Of a stretch of 64,000 bases of DNA, positions 49,019-57,897 are shown one piece after another. A program made the translations under genes and the position numbers. Below the pieces are notes generated by a model, which was not told where the DNA came from, did no database searches, and saw only the letters and a program-made list of their open reading frames with translations. Positions within the stretch are counted from its first letter, which is position 1; each line of letters starts with the position of its first letter. The stretch lies in the NCBI RefSeq assembly GCF_008326425.1, contig NZ_AP018929.1, forward strand, positions 1,502,875-1,566,874, written 5' to 3'. This DNA comes from Sulfuracidifex tepidarius. GTDB lineage: Archaea; Thermoproteota; Thermoprotei_A; Sulfolobales; Sulfolobaceae.

Positions 49019-49118
49019 ACCATTAACACCGAGTTCTAATATAAGTCCGCTTTTTAAAAATCTTGTTCAGAGAGCACTCACCAAAGATTCTGATTTAGTA
49101 CTTACATAAATTTGACGG

Positions 49119-49172
49119 GGTCAGATCGTCGCAGAGGTCATCATTCTGCAGTCTGGAGCGGTGTCATCACTT
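49119..49172 (-). ncRNA. C/D box sRNA (2'-O-methylation guide)
   Basis: On the minus strand: C box GTGATGA (49170-49164), a 12-base guide CACCGCTCCAGA, a weak D' (CTGC), C' box ATGATGA (49144-49138), a guide CCTCTGCGACGAT, and D box CTGA (49124-49121). Sizes and spacing fit archaeal double-guide C/D sRNAs of 50-60 bases bound by L7Ae, Nop5 and fibrillarin. The rnp2 stop TGA (49169-49167) lies inside the C box. If the D guide pairs perfectly, the target is AUCGUCGCAGAGG and the U at the fifth pair would be methylated. I cannot search the rRNA for it. Confidence 0.7.
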
Positions 49173-49613
49173 AATCCCAATGATATATTTCGCCTTTTTT
49201 AAACTTCCCGTAGTCTTTGTAGGGATTAATAGAACTTTTGATTCTCCTATCCTTTTTATTAAAGGAAGGCTTGCAATAACTGCCTTGTATCCAGTTCTAG
49301 TAGTGGAGATTATTCCTTCTCTTTTATTAATCGAAAAGAAGATGACTCGTGGGTTAGCAATATCTAACCAAACATTACCTAATAAATCCTTCAGTGATGA
49401 TCTTACCGCCTGCTCTATATCACCAGATGATATAGGCTCACCTTCAATCACGATATTGAAAACAATATATCTCTTAGCTTTAACCAATTCTTTGCCGTTT
49501 GGAATGTTTACCATTTCGAACGTGTATCTTCTATTATTCCTAAATTTTAAGATTAAAACTGTGATTGACAGTAGCCAGATAGTAAAAGCTATGTCTAAAA
49601 TCGTCTGTATCAT
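49167..49613 (-). CDS. rnp2: RNase P protein component 2 (Pop5) with N-terminal membrane helix
   Basis: A 148-residue protein. Residues about 45-148 are a Pop5-like fold: RYIVFNIVIEGEPISSGDIE, AVRSSLKDLLGNVWLDI and a C-terminal KAVIASLPLIKRIGESKV. Residues about 5-23 (ILDIAFTIWLLSITVLILKF) form a clear hydrophobic helix followed by basic residues, so the subunit may be tethered to the membrane. It is coupled to rnp3 by a four-base overlap. Its stop lies in the C box of a C/D sRNA. Confidence 0.8.
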   Translation of the reverse strand: MIQTILDIAFTIWLLSITVLILKFRNNRRYTFEMVNIPNGKELVKAKRYIVFNIVIEGEPISSGDIEQAVRSSLKDLLGNVWLDIANPRVIFFSINKREGIISTTRTGYKAVIASLPLIKRIGESKVLLIPTKTTGSLKKAKYIIGIK

Positions 49614-50164
49614 TCATCCTTCAAGAACAGTTTAAATGGCTCAATTAAAACCCATCTGTAAGCCATAGTCTCAGAAGCTCCATGAAGTATAAGATAATCT
49701 ATTTTAGATAGAACTGGCCAAAGTTCGTTGAACTCGTTTGCATATGAAGAGAAAATCATTGGAAAGCTCCATCTATATCCCCAAGAGATTGCTCTGTTTA
49801 TGACAAATGAGCTGGACTTCAACGATATTTCTAAAATTTTATTATTAATATTTATTAAATTAAGCATGGCCTTTCTAAAAATTCTTATATTACTGTCATC
49901 TATGCTAATCGCTTTTATATCAGATTCTAAGATGGAAAATCTTAACGTATCTATATCATGTGGTTTAGAGAACAAAATTATGTTTTTATCCCTCTTCAAA
50001 ATATTTCTAAAATTTTTTATATCATTCTTCATTAATGTATATCTTCTTTTAACATGATCAGGTATATTTTTACCTCTTTCTTCGACTATACCAGCGTTAT
50101 ACCCTGCAATTTTAAGATAACTTAGCAGTTCCTGTCTCCTTATGTAAGGCTCTATTGCTAGCAA
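49610..50164 (-). CDS. rnp3: RNase P protein component 3 (Rpp30)
   Basis: A 184-residue Rpp30-like TIM-barrel subunit. KPHDIDTLRFSILESDIKAISID and RKAMLNLININNKILEIS are the conserved strands, with NELWPVLSKIDYLILHGAS later. It forms the Rpp30-Pop5 pair with the next gene. The start at 50164 overlaps the DUF54 gene by 53 bases; the first residues are needed for the first barrel strand, so the overlap seems real. Confidence 0.82.
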   Translation of the reverse strand: MLAIEPYIRRQELLSYLKIAGYNAGIVEERGKNIPDHVKRRYTLMKNDIKNFRNILKRDKNIILFSKPHDIDTLRFSILESDIKAISIDDSNIRIFRKAMLNLININNKILEISLKSSSFVINRAISWGYRWSFPMIFSSYANEFNELWPVLSKIDYLILHGASETMAYRWVLIEPFKLFLKDE

Positions 50165-50576
50165 TTTGCTTCAACTCTTTGGTTACCTCTTTAAACGGTT
50201 CATTGAAAGAGACTATGACCCTCACAACGTCATTCCCTTCTTTAAGAGTAATCTCCTTTCTCCCTACGAGGTACTGTTTATCGAAACGCAAGTAAAGTTT
50301 GGACTTATCCATCCTTGTCGACAAAGTTGTTACTATAACTATCATGTCTGTAGAAGAAATTTTACTTACAATCTCTTCGAATATCGTACTAGCTGAGGAT
50401 TTTCCAAATTTGTATTCCAAAAGGGTAATGTAGTTTCCAAAATGGCCTTTTACCTTCTCTAACCTCACATCTGCTTCTTTCACTGACGGAAAAAGATCTT
50501 CTATTGAAGTTTTTATTTTATCTAGATCCTCAGTTTCATGACAGAAAACTGATATCGTTAGTGAAGATATTTTCAT
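50112..50576 (-). CDS. DUF54 RNA-binding protein
   Basis: A 154-residue archaeal RNA-binding protein of the exosome neighbourhood. MKISSLTISVFCHETEDLDKI is the family start, and HFGNYITLLEYKFG follows. Start is taken at ATG 50576, five bases after the rpl15e stop and preceded by GTGAGG; a start at 50651 would lie within rpl15e. Its exact role is unknown. Confidence 0.78.
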   Translation of the reverse strand: MKISSLTISVFCHETEDLDKIKTSIEDLFPSVKEADVRLEKVKGHFGNYITLLEYKFGKSSASTIFEEIVSKISSTDMIVIVTTLSTRMDKSKLYLRFDKQYLVGRKEITLKEGNDVVRVIVSFNEPFKEVTKELKQIASNRALHKETGTAKLS

Positions 50577-50580
50577 TTCC

Positions 50581-51228
50581 TCACTTTCCAGGTATCTTGT
50601 ATCTCTGTATTCTGTTGAATTTGCTACCCTCATGTCCCTTTCTTTCTTCACGTTCTTCCTGCTTTCTCTTCCACTTATAATTCACTGTACCTCTTATTCC
50701 TCTTGTTTTCCTCAAACCTCTAGCTTTCTTACCCGCTGAGGTTAAACCTCTAAACACCCTCCCTCTGTTTGCGGGATTCTGGAGCCATGATAGATTAGGA
50801 TCTGCCTTTATCACTGGATGATCTGGATCTACAGCTATTACCTCGTAATACTTATAAAGAGCGTCTTTAGCTACAAGATAGCTTCCTAGGATCTCAAGGT
50901 TAGGATACTTTCTAGCTACTTTCTCTTCGGCTATCCACCTATATCCTTTGGAAGGAGAATATCCATAAACACCCATTCTCTTAGGCCTTCTTCCAGAATT
51001 TGGTCTAATTTTGTTCGATCCTCCCCTTCTGACCTTAACTCTAACTGCTACAAAGCCTTGTTTTGCTTTATACCCTAGTGACCTAGCTCTATTAAGCCTG
51101 GTAGGATGGTCTATCCTTAGAATCGAGGGTTGTCTTCTCCATTCTATAAGCCTTTTCTTCACAACGTCTTTTTGCCAGCTCTCTCCTTGCCATGTGTTCT
51201 CTATGAAACTGTAAAACGATGAAACCAT
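50581..51228 (-). CDS. rpl15e: Ribosomal protein eL15
   Basis: A 215-residue eL15 with [41 protein letters not shown] and the C-terminal [17 protein letters not shown]. First gene of the rpl15e-DUF54-rnp3-rnp2 unit, transcribed away from ychF. Confidence 0.96.
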   Translation of the reverse strand: MVSSFYSFIENTWQGESWQKDVVKKRLIEWRRQPSILRIDHPTRLNRARSLGYKAKQGFVAVRVKVRRGGSNKIRPNSGRRPKRMGVYGYSPSKGYRWIAEEKVARKYPNLEILGSYLVAKDALYKYYEVIAVDPDHPVIKADPNLSWLQNPANRGRVFRGLTSAGKKARGLRKTRGIRGTVNYKWKRKQEEREERKGHEGSKFNRIQRYKIPGK

Positions 51229-51258
51229 CTTCCTCTACCTAGCAACTTCACCACATCT

Positions 51259-51270
51259 AATTAATAAAGG
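51259..51270. promoter_or_regulatory. TATA region shared by rpl15e and the YchF-type gene
   Basis: AATTAATAAAGG sits about 27 bases before ATG 51292 (plus, leaderless) and about 26 bases before a start near 51238 on the minus strand, ten bases before the rpl15e ATG. Only 63 bases separate the two genes and I see no second TATA-like sequence. Confidence 0.45.
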
Positions 51271-51291
51271 TGTCCTCTATCTGAGTCTTTA

Positions 51292-52494
51292 ATGATAACC
51301 ATTGGATTAGTCGGGAAAACCAACGTAGGTAAGAGTACTTTCTTCTCTGCATCAACAATGGTAGATGTAGAAATTGCCAATAGGCCGTTCGTAACTATCG
51401 ATCCTAACGTGGGAATGGGATACGTTAAATCTAAATGCGTCCACATGGAATTCGGGGTTAAGTGTAATCCAAGAAATTCTATTTGTATAGATGACTTCAG
51501 ATTTGTTCCAGTTAAAATCGTAGACGTTGCAGGACTAATTCCTGGAGCTCATGAAGGAAGAGGCCTAGGGAATAAATTCCTTGACGATTTGAGGAAGGCT
51601 GACGTTCTAATCCACGTCATAGACGCTAGTGGTTCCACAAGTGAAGAAGGCTCTCCAGTAGAACCAGGTTCTAGAAACCCAGAAGACGACATATTATTTA
51701 TAGAAAACGAACTGGATGAATGGTTCTTTTCAATAGTTAACAAGGACTGGAACAAGTTCGCTAGAACAGCGGATTTGTCGGGAAAGGATTACGTTGACTC
51801 ACTTCTATCTAAACTTTCAGGTCTTTCTATAAATAAATTACAAATAATTGAAACTTTGAAAAAGGCTAATCTAGAGAACCTCAAGTTAATGCAGTGGTCA
51901 GATGAGGATATAAGGAGGTTCAGCAAGACCTTAAGGCTTATTTCGAAACCTATAGTAATTGCTGCAAACAAGGCAGATATTCCTATTGCAAAGGAAAACA
52001 TTTCTAAGCTAAAAGAAAAACATGAGTTGGTAATTCCAGTCAGCGCCAACTCAGAATTAGCATTGAGGAAAGCATCAAAAAACGGTGTAATAAAATATAT
52101 ACCAGGAGAGAAGGACTTTGAAATAATTGGAAATATAACTCAAAAGCAGAAAGAAGCACTAGAGTTCATAAAAAATAAGGTAATGGATCCCTACGGTAGC
52201 ACTGGTGTTCAGGATTCCATAAACGCTGCAGTTTTCATTGCTCTGAAGATGATTTTGGTTTATCCAGTGGAGGACGAAAGGAAACTTACAGACAAGAACG
52301 GAAACATCTTACCTGATGCACTCTTGATTAAGGATGGATCTACGCCACGCGATTTAGCAGGAGAGATCCACAGTGACCTAGCTAAGGGGTTCTTATTTGC
52401 AATAGATGCCAGAAAGAAAATGAGAGTAAGCGAAGATTACAAGCTAAAGATGAACGATGTAATGAAAATAGTTTCAACTATGGCCAAGGCTTGA
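51292..52494 (+). CDS. YchF/OLA1-type GTPase/ATPase
   Basis: A 400-residue OBG-family P-loop protein of the archaeal YchF type. G1 is GLVGKTNVGKST, G3 DVAGLIPGAHEGRGLG, G4-like NKAD; the C-terminal part (GSTGVQDSINAAVF, then LIKDGSTPRDLAGEIHSDLAKGF) is the TGS domain. It is ribosome-associated in other organisms. The start gives a leaderless mRNA. The 3' end overlaps the convergent nucleotidylyltransferase gene by 17 bases. Confidence 0.9.
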   Translation: MITIGLVGKTNVGKSTFFSASTMVDVEIANRPFVTIDPNVGMGYVKSKCVHMEFGVKCNPRNSICIDDFRFVPVKIVDVAGLIPGAHEGRGLGNKFLDDLRKADVLIHVIDASGSTSEEGSPVEPGSRNPEDDILFIENELDEWFFSIVNKDWNKFARTADLSGKDYVDSLLSKLSGLSINKLQIIETLKKANLENLKLMQWSDEDIRRFSKTLRLISKPIVIAANKADIPIAKENISKLKEKHELVIPVSANSELALRKASKNGVIKYIPGEKDFEIIGNITQKQKEALEFIKNKVMDPYGSTGVQDSINAAVFIALKMILVYPVEDERKLTDKNGNILPDALLIKDGSTPRDLAGEIHSDLAKGFLFAIDARKKMRVSEDYKLKMNDVMKIVSTMAKA

Positions 52495-53683
52495 AGAACT
52501 CTCCTTTCTGAACGTCCCTGTTCACAATTGCACCAGGATAAATTCTAGCGTAAGATCCTATTTTTACTCCAGGGAGGATAGTTACGTTTATGCCAGTTCT
52601 AGCGTGACCGCCTATTATAGTACCCAGTTTCTTTCTGCCTGAAGTTTCCATCTTTCCTTTTATACTCATTTTAACGTCATTCTCATCAAATCTTAGATTT
52701 GCTATTAAGGTTCCTGCTCCCAGATTCACATCTTCACAGATTACGCTGTCTCCAACGTAGCTTAGGTGAGGTACCTTAGTTCCTTCCATTATTACAGACC
52801 CCTTTATTTCGACGGAAGCCCCAGCTTTTGTGCCGCTGCCCATAACTGTTCCTTCTCTAAGGTAAGAATGCGGTCCTATAACTGAGTTTTTCCCTATGTA
52901 TACAGGACCTTCAATGTATGTTCCTGATTTCACTACAGCTCCTTTCTCTATTACGACCTTACCTTTTATTATAACGTTGTTTTCTATCTCTCCATCAATT
53001 CTGGTTTCTATTCTCTCAAGTGCAAGACGGTTTGCTTCTATAACATGCCAGGGTTTTCCTATATCTATCCAGAAATCGTCGTACTTGATCACCTCCATCT
53101 TAAGACCATCCTTCACCGCAGTGTTGACCACATCGGTAAACTCCATCTCTCCTCTGGACGATGGAGATATTTTATCGACATAGTAAAATATCTGTTTAGA
53201 TAGTTTATAAATGCCAGCATTTATTAATCTAGATGGAGGGTTTTCTGGCTTCTCAATTATCGATAATAGAAAACTATCATTAATTGAAAGAACTCCGAAT
53301 TCGCTTGGATTATTTACTTCCTTCCCGACTATAGCATTATCGAAATTAGCTAATTTTTGTAATAATGAAGGATTATAAAAAACGTCTCCGTAAACGAGAA
53401 TGAAATCTTCCATTGTGGGAAGGGATGAAAAGGCCGTAGCTGTACCTCCTATACCGTCTTTTTGCTCTATGACGTGAACATTATAGCCATTTAGAAGTGA
53501 AGATACCATCTCTTTATCCTGACTTCTCACTACAACATACAATTCGTCTGCAACACGTTGAAGGTTTTCAACGTGCCAAAGAAGAAGAGGCTTATCTAAA
53601 ATAGGGACTAGTGGCTTTGGCCTAGTTTCTGTTATGGGGTGTAGCCTTTCACCTTTACCCGCTGCTAGCAATACTGCTTTCAT
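52478..53683 (-). CDS. Bifunctional sugar-1-phosphate nucleotidylyltransferase/acetyltransferase
   Basis: A 401-residue protein, exactly the length of the characterised Sulfolobus ST0452 enzyme. Residues 1-230 form a Rossmann-like nucleotidylyltransferase with LLAAGKGERLHPITETRPKP. From about 235 there is a left-handed beta-helix of hexapeptide repeats (GAVVKSGTYIEG, NSVIGPHSYLREG). It would make UDP- or dTDP-sugars (GlcNAc, glucose) from sugar-1-phosphates. It overlaps rps3ae by 29 bases. Products may feed surface glycan synthesis together with rmlCD. Confidence 0.9.
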   Translation of the reverse strand: MKAVLLAAGKGERLHPITETRPKPLVPILDKPLLLWHVENLQRVADELYVVVRSQDKEMVSSLLNGYNVHVIEQKDGIGGTATAFSSLPTMEDFILVYGDVFYNPSLLQKLANFDNAIVGKEVNNPSEFGVLSINDSFLLSIIEKPENPPSRLINAGIYKLSKQIFYYVDKISPSSRGEMEFTDVVNTAVKDGLKMEVIKYDDFWIDIGKPWHVIEANRLALERIETRIDGEIENNVIIKGKVVIEKGAVVKSGTYIEGPVYIGKNSVIGPHSYLREGTVMGSGTKAGASVEIKGSVIMEGTKVPHLSYVGDSVICEDVNLGAGTLIANLRFDENDVKMSIKGKMETSGRKKLGTIIGGHARTGINVTILPGVKIGSYARIYPGAIVNRDVQKGEFFKPWP

Positions 53684-54281
53684 TTACCAAAGATTGTTTA
53701 TCAGGAACTTTAAGGAGTTTCGTTTTCTCAATTTCTACTTTCCTTAACGGATATATTTTCTTGCATGCGTCGAATAGATCGTTAGCCATCTTACCAAACA
53801 CCACAGACTGAACCAGATCATCGAAGGTCATCTCAGAGGCCTCCTTTACTATTAAGTCAGCCATTATTTTCCTTATTGCACTCATCTGAGAACGATGACA
53901 CTTATATGTAGTCAACGCAAGACCCTTAATCCTCATCTGATATCCGTCCTTTGTCGTTACATCTACTATAGCGTTAACCTTGGAGCTTTTTCTCCTTATT
54001 AAAGACCTAGTATAGTCCCTGGATAACTCATGCCCATAAAATCTGGAAAAGACCTTATCTCCGTTCACAGTTGCAGCTTGGAAGTAGACGTGAATGTGAA
54101 CTAAGCTGAAGTCTCCAGTAAGATCATAGAGAGTAGTCTCCACTTTCCTTTTCGGCACATATCCTGCTTCTGTGGCAGGTGTTGATCCTAAAGGTACTTC
54201 TCCGAACATTTTAGGAGCTATTATAGTGAACCATTTCTTCATTTTCCATTTATCTTTAACTGCTGTTCCCTTCGAAGACAT
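53655..54281 (-). CDS. rps3ae: Ribosomal protein eS1 (S3Ae)
   Basis: A 208-residue eS1 with KDKWKMKKWFTIIAPKMFG, then RFYGHELSRDYTRSLIRRKSSK and HRSQMSAIRKIM. It is an archaeal small-subunit protein close to the mRNA exit. It is nine bases after trmJ. Confidence 0.96.
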   Translation of the reverse strand: MSSKGTAVKDKWKMKKWFTIIAPKMFGEVPLGSTPATEAGYVPKRKVETTLYDLTGDFSLVHIHVYFQAATVNGDKVFSRFYGHELSRDYTRSLIRRKSSKVNAIVDVTTKDGYQMRIKGLALTTYKCHRSQMSAIRKIMADLIVKEASEMTFDDLVQSVVFGKMANDLFDACKKIYPLRKVEIEKTKLLKVPDKQSLVNESSIASSG

Positions 54282-54290
54282 TTCATTCCC

Positions 54291-54989
54291 CTATTTATCC
54301 TCACCACTATACACTAGGGTAACATAAAGTTTTCTCAGAAAATGGACCACTGCTCTAGCTTGATCATTATCCCTTATACCTCCCACTAGTGTCCTTTTCA
54401 TTGCAACGTACATTTCTGTGCTTTCATCCGAAGGCTTTATAAGCTCATAGATTGTCCTGACGTATCTGTCAATAAGTCGTATATATTTACCATTTACTAC
54501 AGATACAGATTCCCTTTTCCCATGGTTGTAGATCTCATATAGCACAATTCCTACTGCATGAGAGAGATTAAGAACAGGGTAATCTGGGTTTGCAGGTATG
54601 TGGAGAAGCATATCAGCTTTCATAATTTCGTCCCTAGTTAGACCTACACTTTCTCTACCAAATATAATCGCTGTATTTTTAATATTTGATAGAAAGTCAT
54701 GTATCTCCCATGGCTTCACAGATCTTCTTAGCATGTCTTTCTCAGTATCTGCAATACTAGACGTTGCTATTCGAAGATCTAAGTCTTTCAATGCTTCGTC
54801 ATAGGAATTGACTATTCTCGTTTTCCTTTCTAGGTAGTCTACCCCTTTAGCTGCAAACGGTTTAGCGTTCTCAACGCTTGCTAACGGGTTAACCAGGACT
54901 AGTTCATCAACCTCAAAGTTCTTGCAAAGCCTTGCTATAAACCCTAAATTATAGTCTCCTTCTGGTTCTACAACCACTATTCTCAGCAT
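54291..54989 (-). CDS. trmJ: TrmJ-type tRNA 2'-O-methyltransferase
   Basis: A 232-residue SPOUT-class methyltransferase. VVVEPEGDYNLGFIARLCKNFEV is the N-terminal block, IIFGRESVGLTRDEI and HIPANPDYPVLNLSHAVGIVLYE are motifs 2 and 3 of the knot. Homologue of the Sulfolobus acidocaldarius TrmJ, which methylates C32 of tRNAs. It overlaps the preceding methyltransferase gene by seven bases. Confidence 0.88.
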   Translation of the reverse strand: MLRIVVVEPEGDYNLGFIARLCKNFEVDELVLVNPLASVENAKPFAAKGVDYLERKTRIVNSYDEALKDLDLRIATSSIADTEKDMLRRSVKPWEIHDFLSNIKNTAIIFGRESVGLTRDEIMKADMLLHIPANPDYPVLNLSHAVGIVLYEIYNHGKRESVSVVNGKYIRLIDRYVRTIYELIKPSDESTEMYVAMKRTLVGGIRDNDQARAVVHFLRKLYVTLVYSGEDK

Positions 54990-55561
54990 TTCACAAGCTC
55001 TAAACCGTAAAGTGTCTCCAAACCTATTTGTTTTTCACGTTTAGATTTAACCCTGAGACCTCTCTCCTTGATCTTAGACATAATCAAATCTTCGTCAGAC
55101 AAAGACGAAAAAATTATATAAAGTCTAGATGCATCTATTTCAAGGAATCTGAGTAAGGGCTCTGCTCCACTCTTGCCTCCAGACCAGCTGAATTGGATCC
55201 AAGTATCGTATTCCTCAAAAGGTAAGTACGGAGGATTGAAGATAGCGACGTCGAATTTGCCTTCTCTTAAAGGAGAAAACATGTCTCCGTTGATTACGTC
55301 TATATCGACATTATTAAGCCCTGCAGAACAAAGAGTAGACTCAGCAGCGAAAGGATTTACATCTACTGCAATTACCTTACCTCCACTTTTAGCAGCAAAT
55401 ATAGATAGAATTCCTGTTCCTGAACCGATCTCAATAACTTTCTCTCCTTTCTCCACTTGGATCAAACTGAGAATGAGTTCCGTGTCCTCTGCAGGTTCGT
55501 AAACTTGGTCGTCAAGACACAGTCTTATCTTATTAAATTCAATAATTCTTCTACCTGCCAT
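54983..55561 (-). CDS. HemK/Mtq2-like SAM-dependent methyltransferase
   Basis: A 192-residue class I methyltransferase. VYEPAEDTELILSLI and VIEIGSGTGILSIFAAKSG bind SAM, and FNPPYLPFEE is the NPPY motif for glutamine or amide targets. The archaeal/eukaryotic Mtq2 modifies release factor aRF1 on its GGQ glutamine; that is the likely role. The start overlaps ksgA by about 37 bases. Confidence 0.82.
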   Translation of the reverse strand: MAGRRIIEFNKIRLCLDDQVYEPAEDTELILSLIQVEKGEKVIEIGSGTGILSIFAAKSGGKVIAVDVNPFAAESTLCSAGLNNVDIDVINGDMFSPLREGKFDVAIFNPPYLPFEEYDTWIQFSWSGGKSGAEPLLRFLEIDASRLYIIFSSLSDEDLIMSKIKERGLRVKSKREKQIGLETLYGLELVKC

Positions 55562-56124
55562 GGCTTAAATTCCCTTACGTGAAGTTCTGAAGTTGACGTT
55601 TTATTGCATAAAGATGATGCTTTCCTTAATGTTTTATTCCTGAACCTACCAACGCAATTCAAGATCCTAGTGACTTCATCGTCATTCTTCCTTACCCTGG
55701 TGAACACTGTGATTACTGAGTACACCCTCGGTGCGGGCGTGAAGGCATTGGGAGGAATTACCTCCTTTTCTTCTATGACAAAGTAGTAGTTAGAAATTAG
55801 TGAAATGCTATTCGTGTAGTTGATCAACTTGTCTGCAAAGTCCTTCTGAAGTATCATCACAGCCCTCTGGAACTCCAAAGATGAGATCTCAAGGAGAAAG
55901 TCTCTGCTTATATAGTAAGGAAGCGAAGCCACTATTTCTCCCCTTCTAACAGGAACGTCCCTAGCATCTGCAATAACAAGGTTGTTGTTCTTCAGATCTT
56001 GTATAAACCTCTCATCTATCTCCAGGCAGATGTCTGGATTAATCAGCCTTGAGATCCTTCCATCACCGCACCCGACTTCCAACAATGGGCGCGCGTTAGA
56101 AATATAAGAAGTGAATTTTCTCAT
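55525..56124 (-). CDS. ksgA: rRNA dimethyladenosine transferase (KsgA/Dim1)
   Basis: A class I methyltransferase that dimethylates two adjacent adenines at the 16S 3' end. LLEVGCGDGRISRL (SAM loop), DARDVP, and SLPYYISRDFLLEIS (the NLPY-like motif IV) are seen. From the first available start (ATG 56124) the protein has 199 residues. In-frame codons before it read KDSQVFLSSEYF, which fits the QxFL motif X of this family, but there is no ATG, GTG or TTG between the upstream stop (near 56187) and 56124. So the annotated start is probably short, and a rare start codon may be used. Confidence 0.85.
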   Translation of the reverse strand: MRKFTSYISNARPLLEVGCGDGRISRLINPDICLEIDERFIQDLKNNNLVIADARDVPVRRGEIVASLPYYISRDFLLEISSLEFQRAVMILQKDFADKLINYTNSISLISNYYFVIEEKEVIPPNAFTPAPRVYSVITVFTRVRKNDDEVTRILNCVGRFRNKTLRKASSLCNKTSTSELHVREFKPWQVEELLNLIR

Positions 56125-56168
56125 GAAATACTCTGAAGAGAGAAATACTTGCGAATCCTTTATTTCCC

Positions 56169-56819
56169 TTACCTTACTCTCTTTTCAATATATCCCACGT
56201 ATTTCACTTGTTGCTCTGGGTTCCTTTTATTCTCATCTGAAGGAATCGCAAACGGATATACGAATAAATAGTATTTCTCTTCACCCTGCATTTCTTTTAT
56301 TATCCTCTCAACTAGCAACCCTTTGACGTCTTTGATCCCGGTTCTATCTTCTATGTCTTTATAGCTCTCAAACGGTTTTCTCTTTCGTTCCTCTAGGAAA
56401 GTCCTTAACGTTTTCTTACCTATAGAGGGTATCAATTCAAGTGAATGTAACCTCAATGTTAAAGGCCCCGCGTTATTGAAGAACGTGACTATTTCCTGTT
56501 CCTTGTCAGTTAGTATGGTGGGCAACACTCTCTTCAACGAGTCCCTAGCTACTGTAGTTAAGTCGTCATAACTTATATTTAGGTCGAATAGAACTCCGTT
56601 GTCTTCCCTCAAATCTATCATCTGCTCTATCTGAATTTCCTTGCTAATATCCTGAACTAGGATTTCAGAAAGCGTAAAGAAGTCCCTTCCTACTGCTTGT
56701 ATTATAGGCTTATTTGAGTGAAATTTATGTTTATCAAGAGGATTTCCTTCTCTCATGTAGTCTAACACATATACTATAACGTCCTTAGGACCCTCCTTGT
56801 GATACCTTCTTCTCTGCAA
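56169..56819 (-). CDS. DUF655 RNA/DNA-binding protein
   Basis: A 216-residue archaeal protein of the DUF655 (COG1491) family. It has VIVYVLDYMREGNP, LRLHSLELIPSIGKKTLRTFLEERKRKPFES with a helix-hairpin-helix, and DRTGIKDVKGLLVERIIKEM. Its steady neighbours are rpo4, ksgA and eL21; a role in RNA maturation has been suggested by context only. It precedes ksgA. Confidence 0.85.
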   Translation of the reverse strand: MQRRRYHKEGPKDVIVYVLDYMREGNPLDKHKFHSNKPIIQAVGRDFFTLSEILVQDISKEIQIEQMIDLREDNGVLFDLNISYDDLTTVARDSLKRVLPTILTDKEQEIVTFFNNAGPLTLRLHSLELIPSIGKKTLRTFLEERKRKPFESYKDIEDRTGIKDVKGLLVERIIKEMQGEEKYYLFVYPFAIPSDENKRNPEQQVKYVGYIEKRVR

Positions 56820-56861
56820 TTTAAGTACCCAATTACAGAAATGAATTTTAAAAGTAAAAAC

Positions 56862-57212
56862 TCAACTCTTCAAATGCTTCTTAACTAACTCTATGATTTT
56901 CTCCACTTGTTCCGTGGTGTAAGTCTTTGAACTATCGATAGATAAAATGCTTCGTACTTCGTCCGTTGACAGCGGACATATACTTGCTATCATAGCCCTC
57001 AAATCTTCCCTACTAACGACTTCACTAAGTTCATTAACCAAGGCCTCCGCTTCTTCTGCTTCACATTTTTCAACATGAGAAAGATAACTAACAGTTCTTT
57101 GAAGAAGGTTAGAAGGTTCCTGCATATTTTCCAGTGCTTGAGAAAGCAACTTTTTAGCTACAGAATATGGAATAAAGTGCTCCTCTAATATGTGAGAAGA
57201 CAAAAAACGCAC
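56862..57212 (-). CDS. rpo4: RNA polymerase subunit Rpo4 (F, RPB4-like)
   Basis: A 116-residue subunit forming the stalk of RNA polymerase with Rpo7. LQRTVSYLSHVEKCEAEEAEALVNEL and the HRDC-like end YTTEQVEKIIELVKKH match. It is four bases after eL21 in the conserved archaeal pair. Confidence 0.93.
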   Translation of the reverse strand: MRFLSSHILEEHFIPYSVAKKLLSQALENMQEPSNLLQRTVSYLSHVEKCEAEEAEALVNELSEVVSREDLRAMIASICPLSTDEVRSILSIDSSKTYTTEQVEKIIELVKKHLKS

Positions 57213-57216
57213 CTCC

Positions 57217-57528
57217 TCAATTCTTCATAACTCCCTTGAAAGTTTCGAGGTGTTCGGGTCTCACAATTATTAGTTTCTCTTTGTCACCTAGATTCACTTT
57301 CACTTCATATGCCCTACCACGTTTGCCAGCTATTACCCCTACTTTCCCATGATATCTACGATGGGGCATACCGTAGTGGAAAGAGGGATTTATCTTTATA
57401 GAAACATATTCACCCTCGGTATATTTCTTCATTATTTTGCTGAGAGGTGGTATAGATCCCTTTTCCTTTATATTCTTCTTTAGGAGCTTCCTAGTCCTAG
57501 TCCTGTAACCCTTAGAGTGCTTAACCAT
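57217..57528 (-). CDS. rpl21e: Ribosomal protein eL21
   Basis: A 103-residue eL21 with HSKGYRTRTRKLLKKN and SFHYGMPHRRYHGKVG. First gene of the eL21-rpo4-DUF655-ksgA-mtq2-trmJ-eS1 unit. A GGTGA Shine-Dalgarno site lies just before ATG 57528, and TTCTTAAATACC on the minus strand near 57598 can be the TATA box. Confidence 0.95.
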   Translation of the reverse strand: MVKHSKGYRTRTRKLLKKNIKEKGSIPPLSKIMKKYTEGEYVSIKINPSFHYGMPHRRYHGKVGVIAGKRGRAYEVKVNLGDKEKLIIVRPEHLETFKGVMKN

Positions 57529-57705
57529 AACTTTTCACCTGATATGATGAATGCAACTCACAATTAAGATTTTTGGAGAAAGAGCGTGTTGGTATTTAAG
57601 AAGTTTGCCTTCAACGATATCTAGAAAATAGATAATATATTTTTAAAAAAACAAATATAAATTCATTTCTAAGCTGATTGTCATCCTTGCACTCCTCTAG
57701 ATTTC

Positions 57706-57897
<192 letters not shown>

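Noticed and set aside
57544-57560. ATGATGA before rpl21e as the C box of another C/D sRNA
   Set aside because: No C' or D box (CTGA) follows at a suitable distance.
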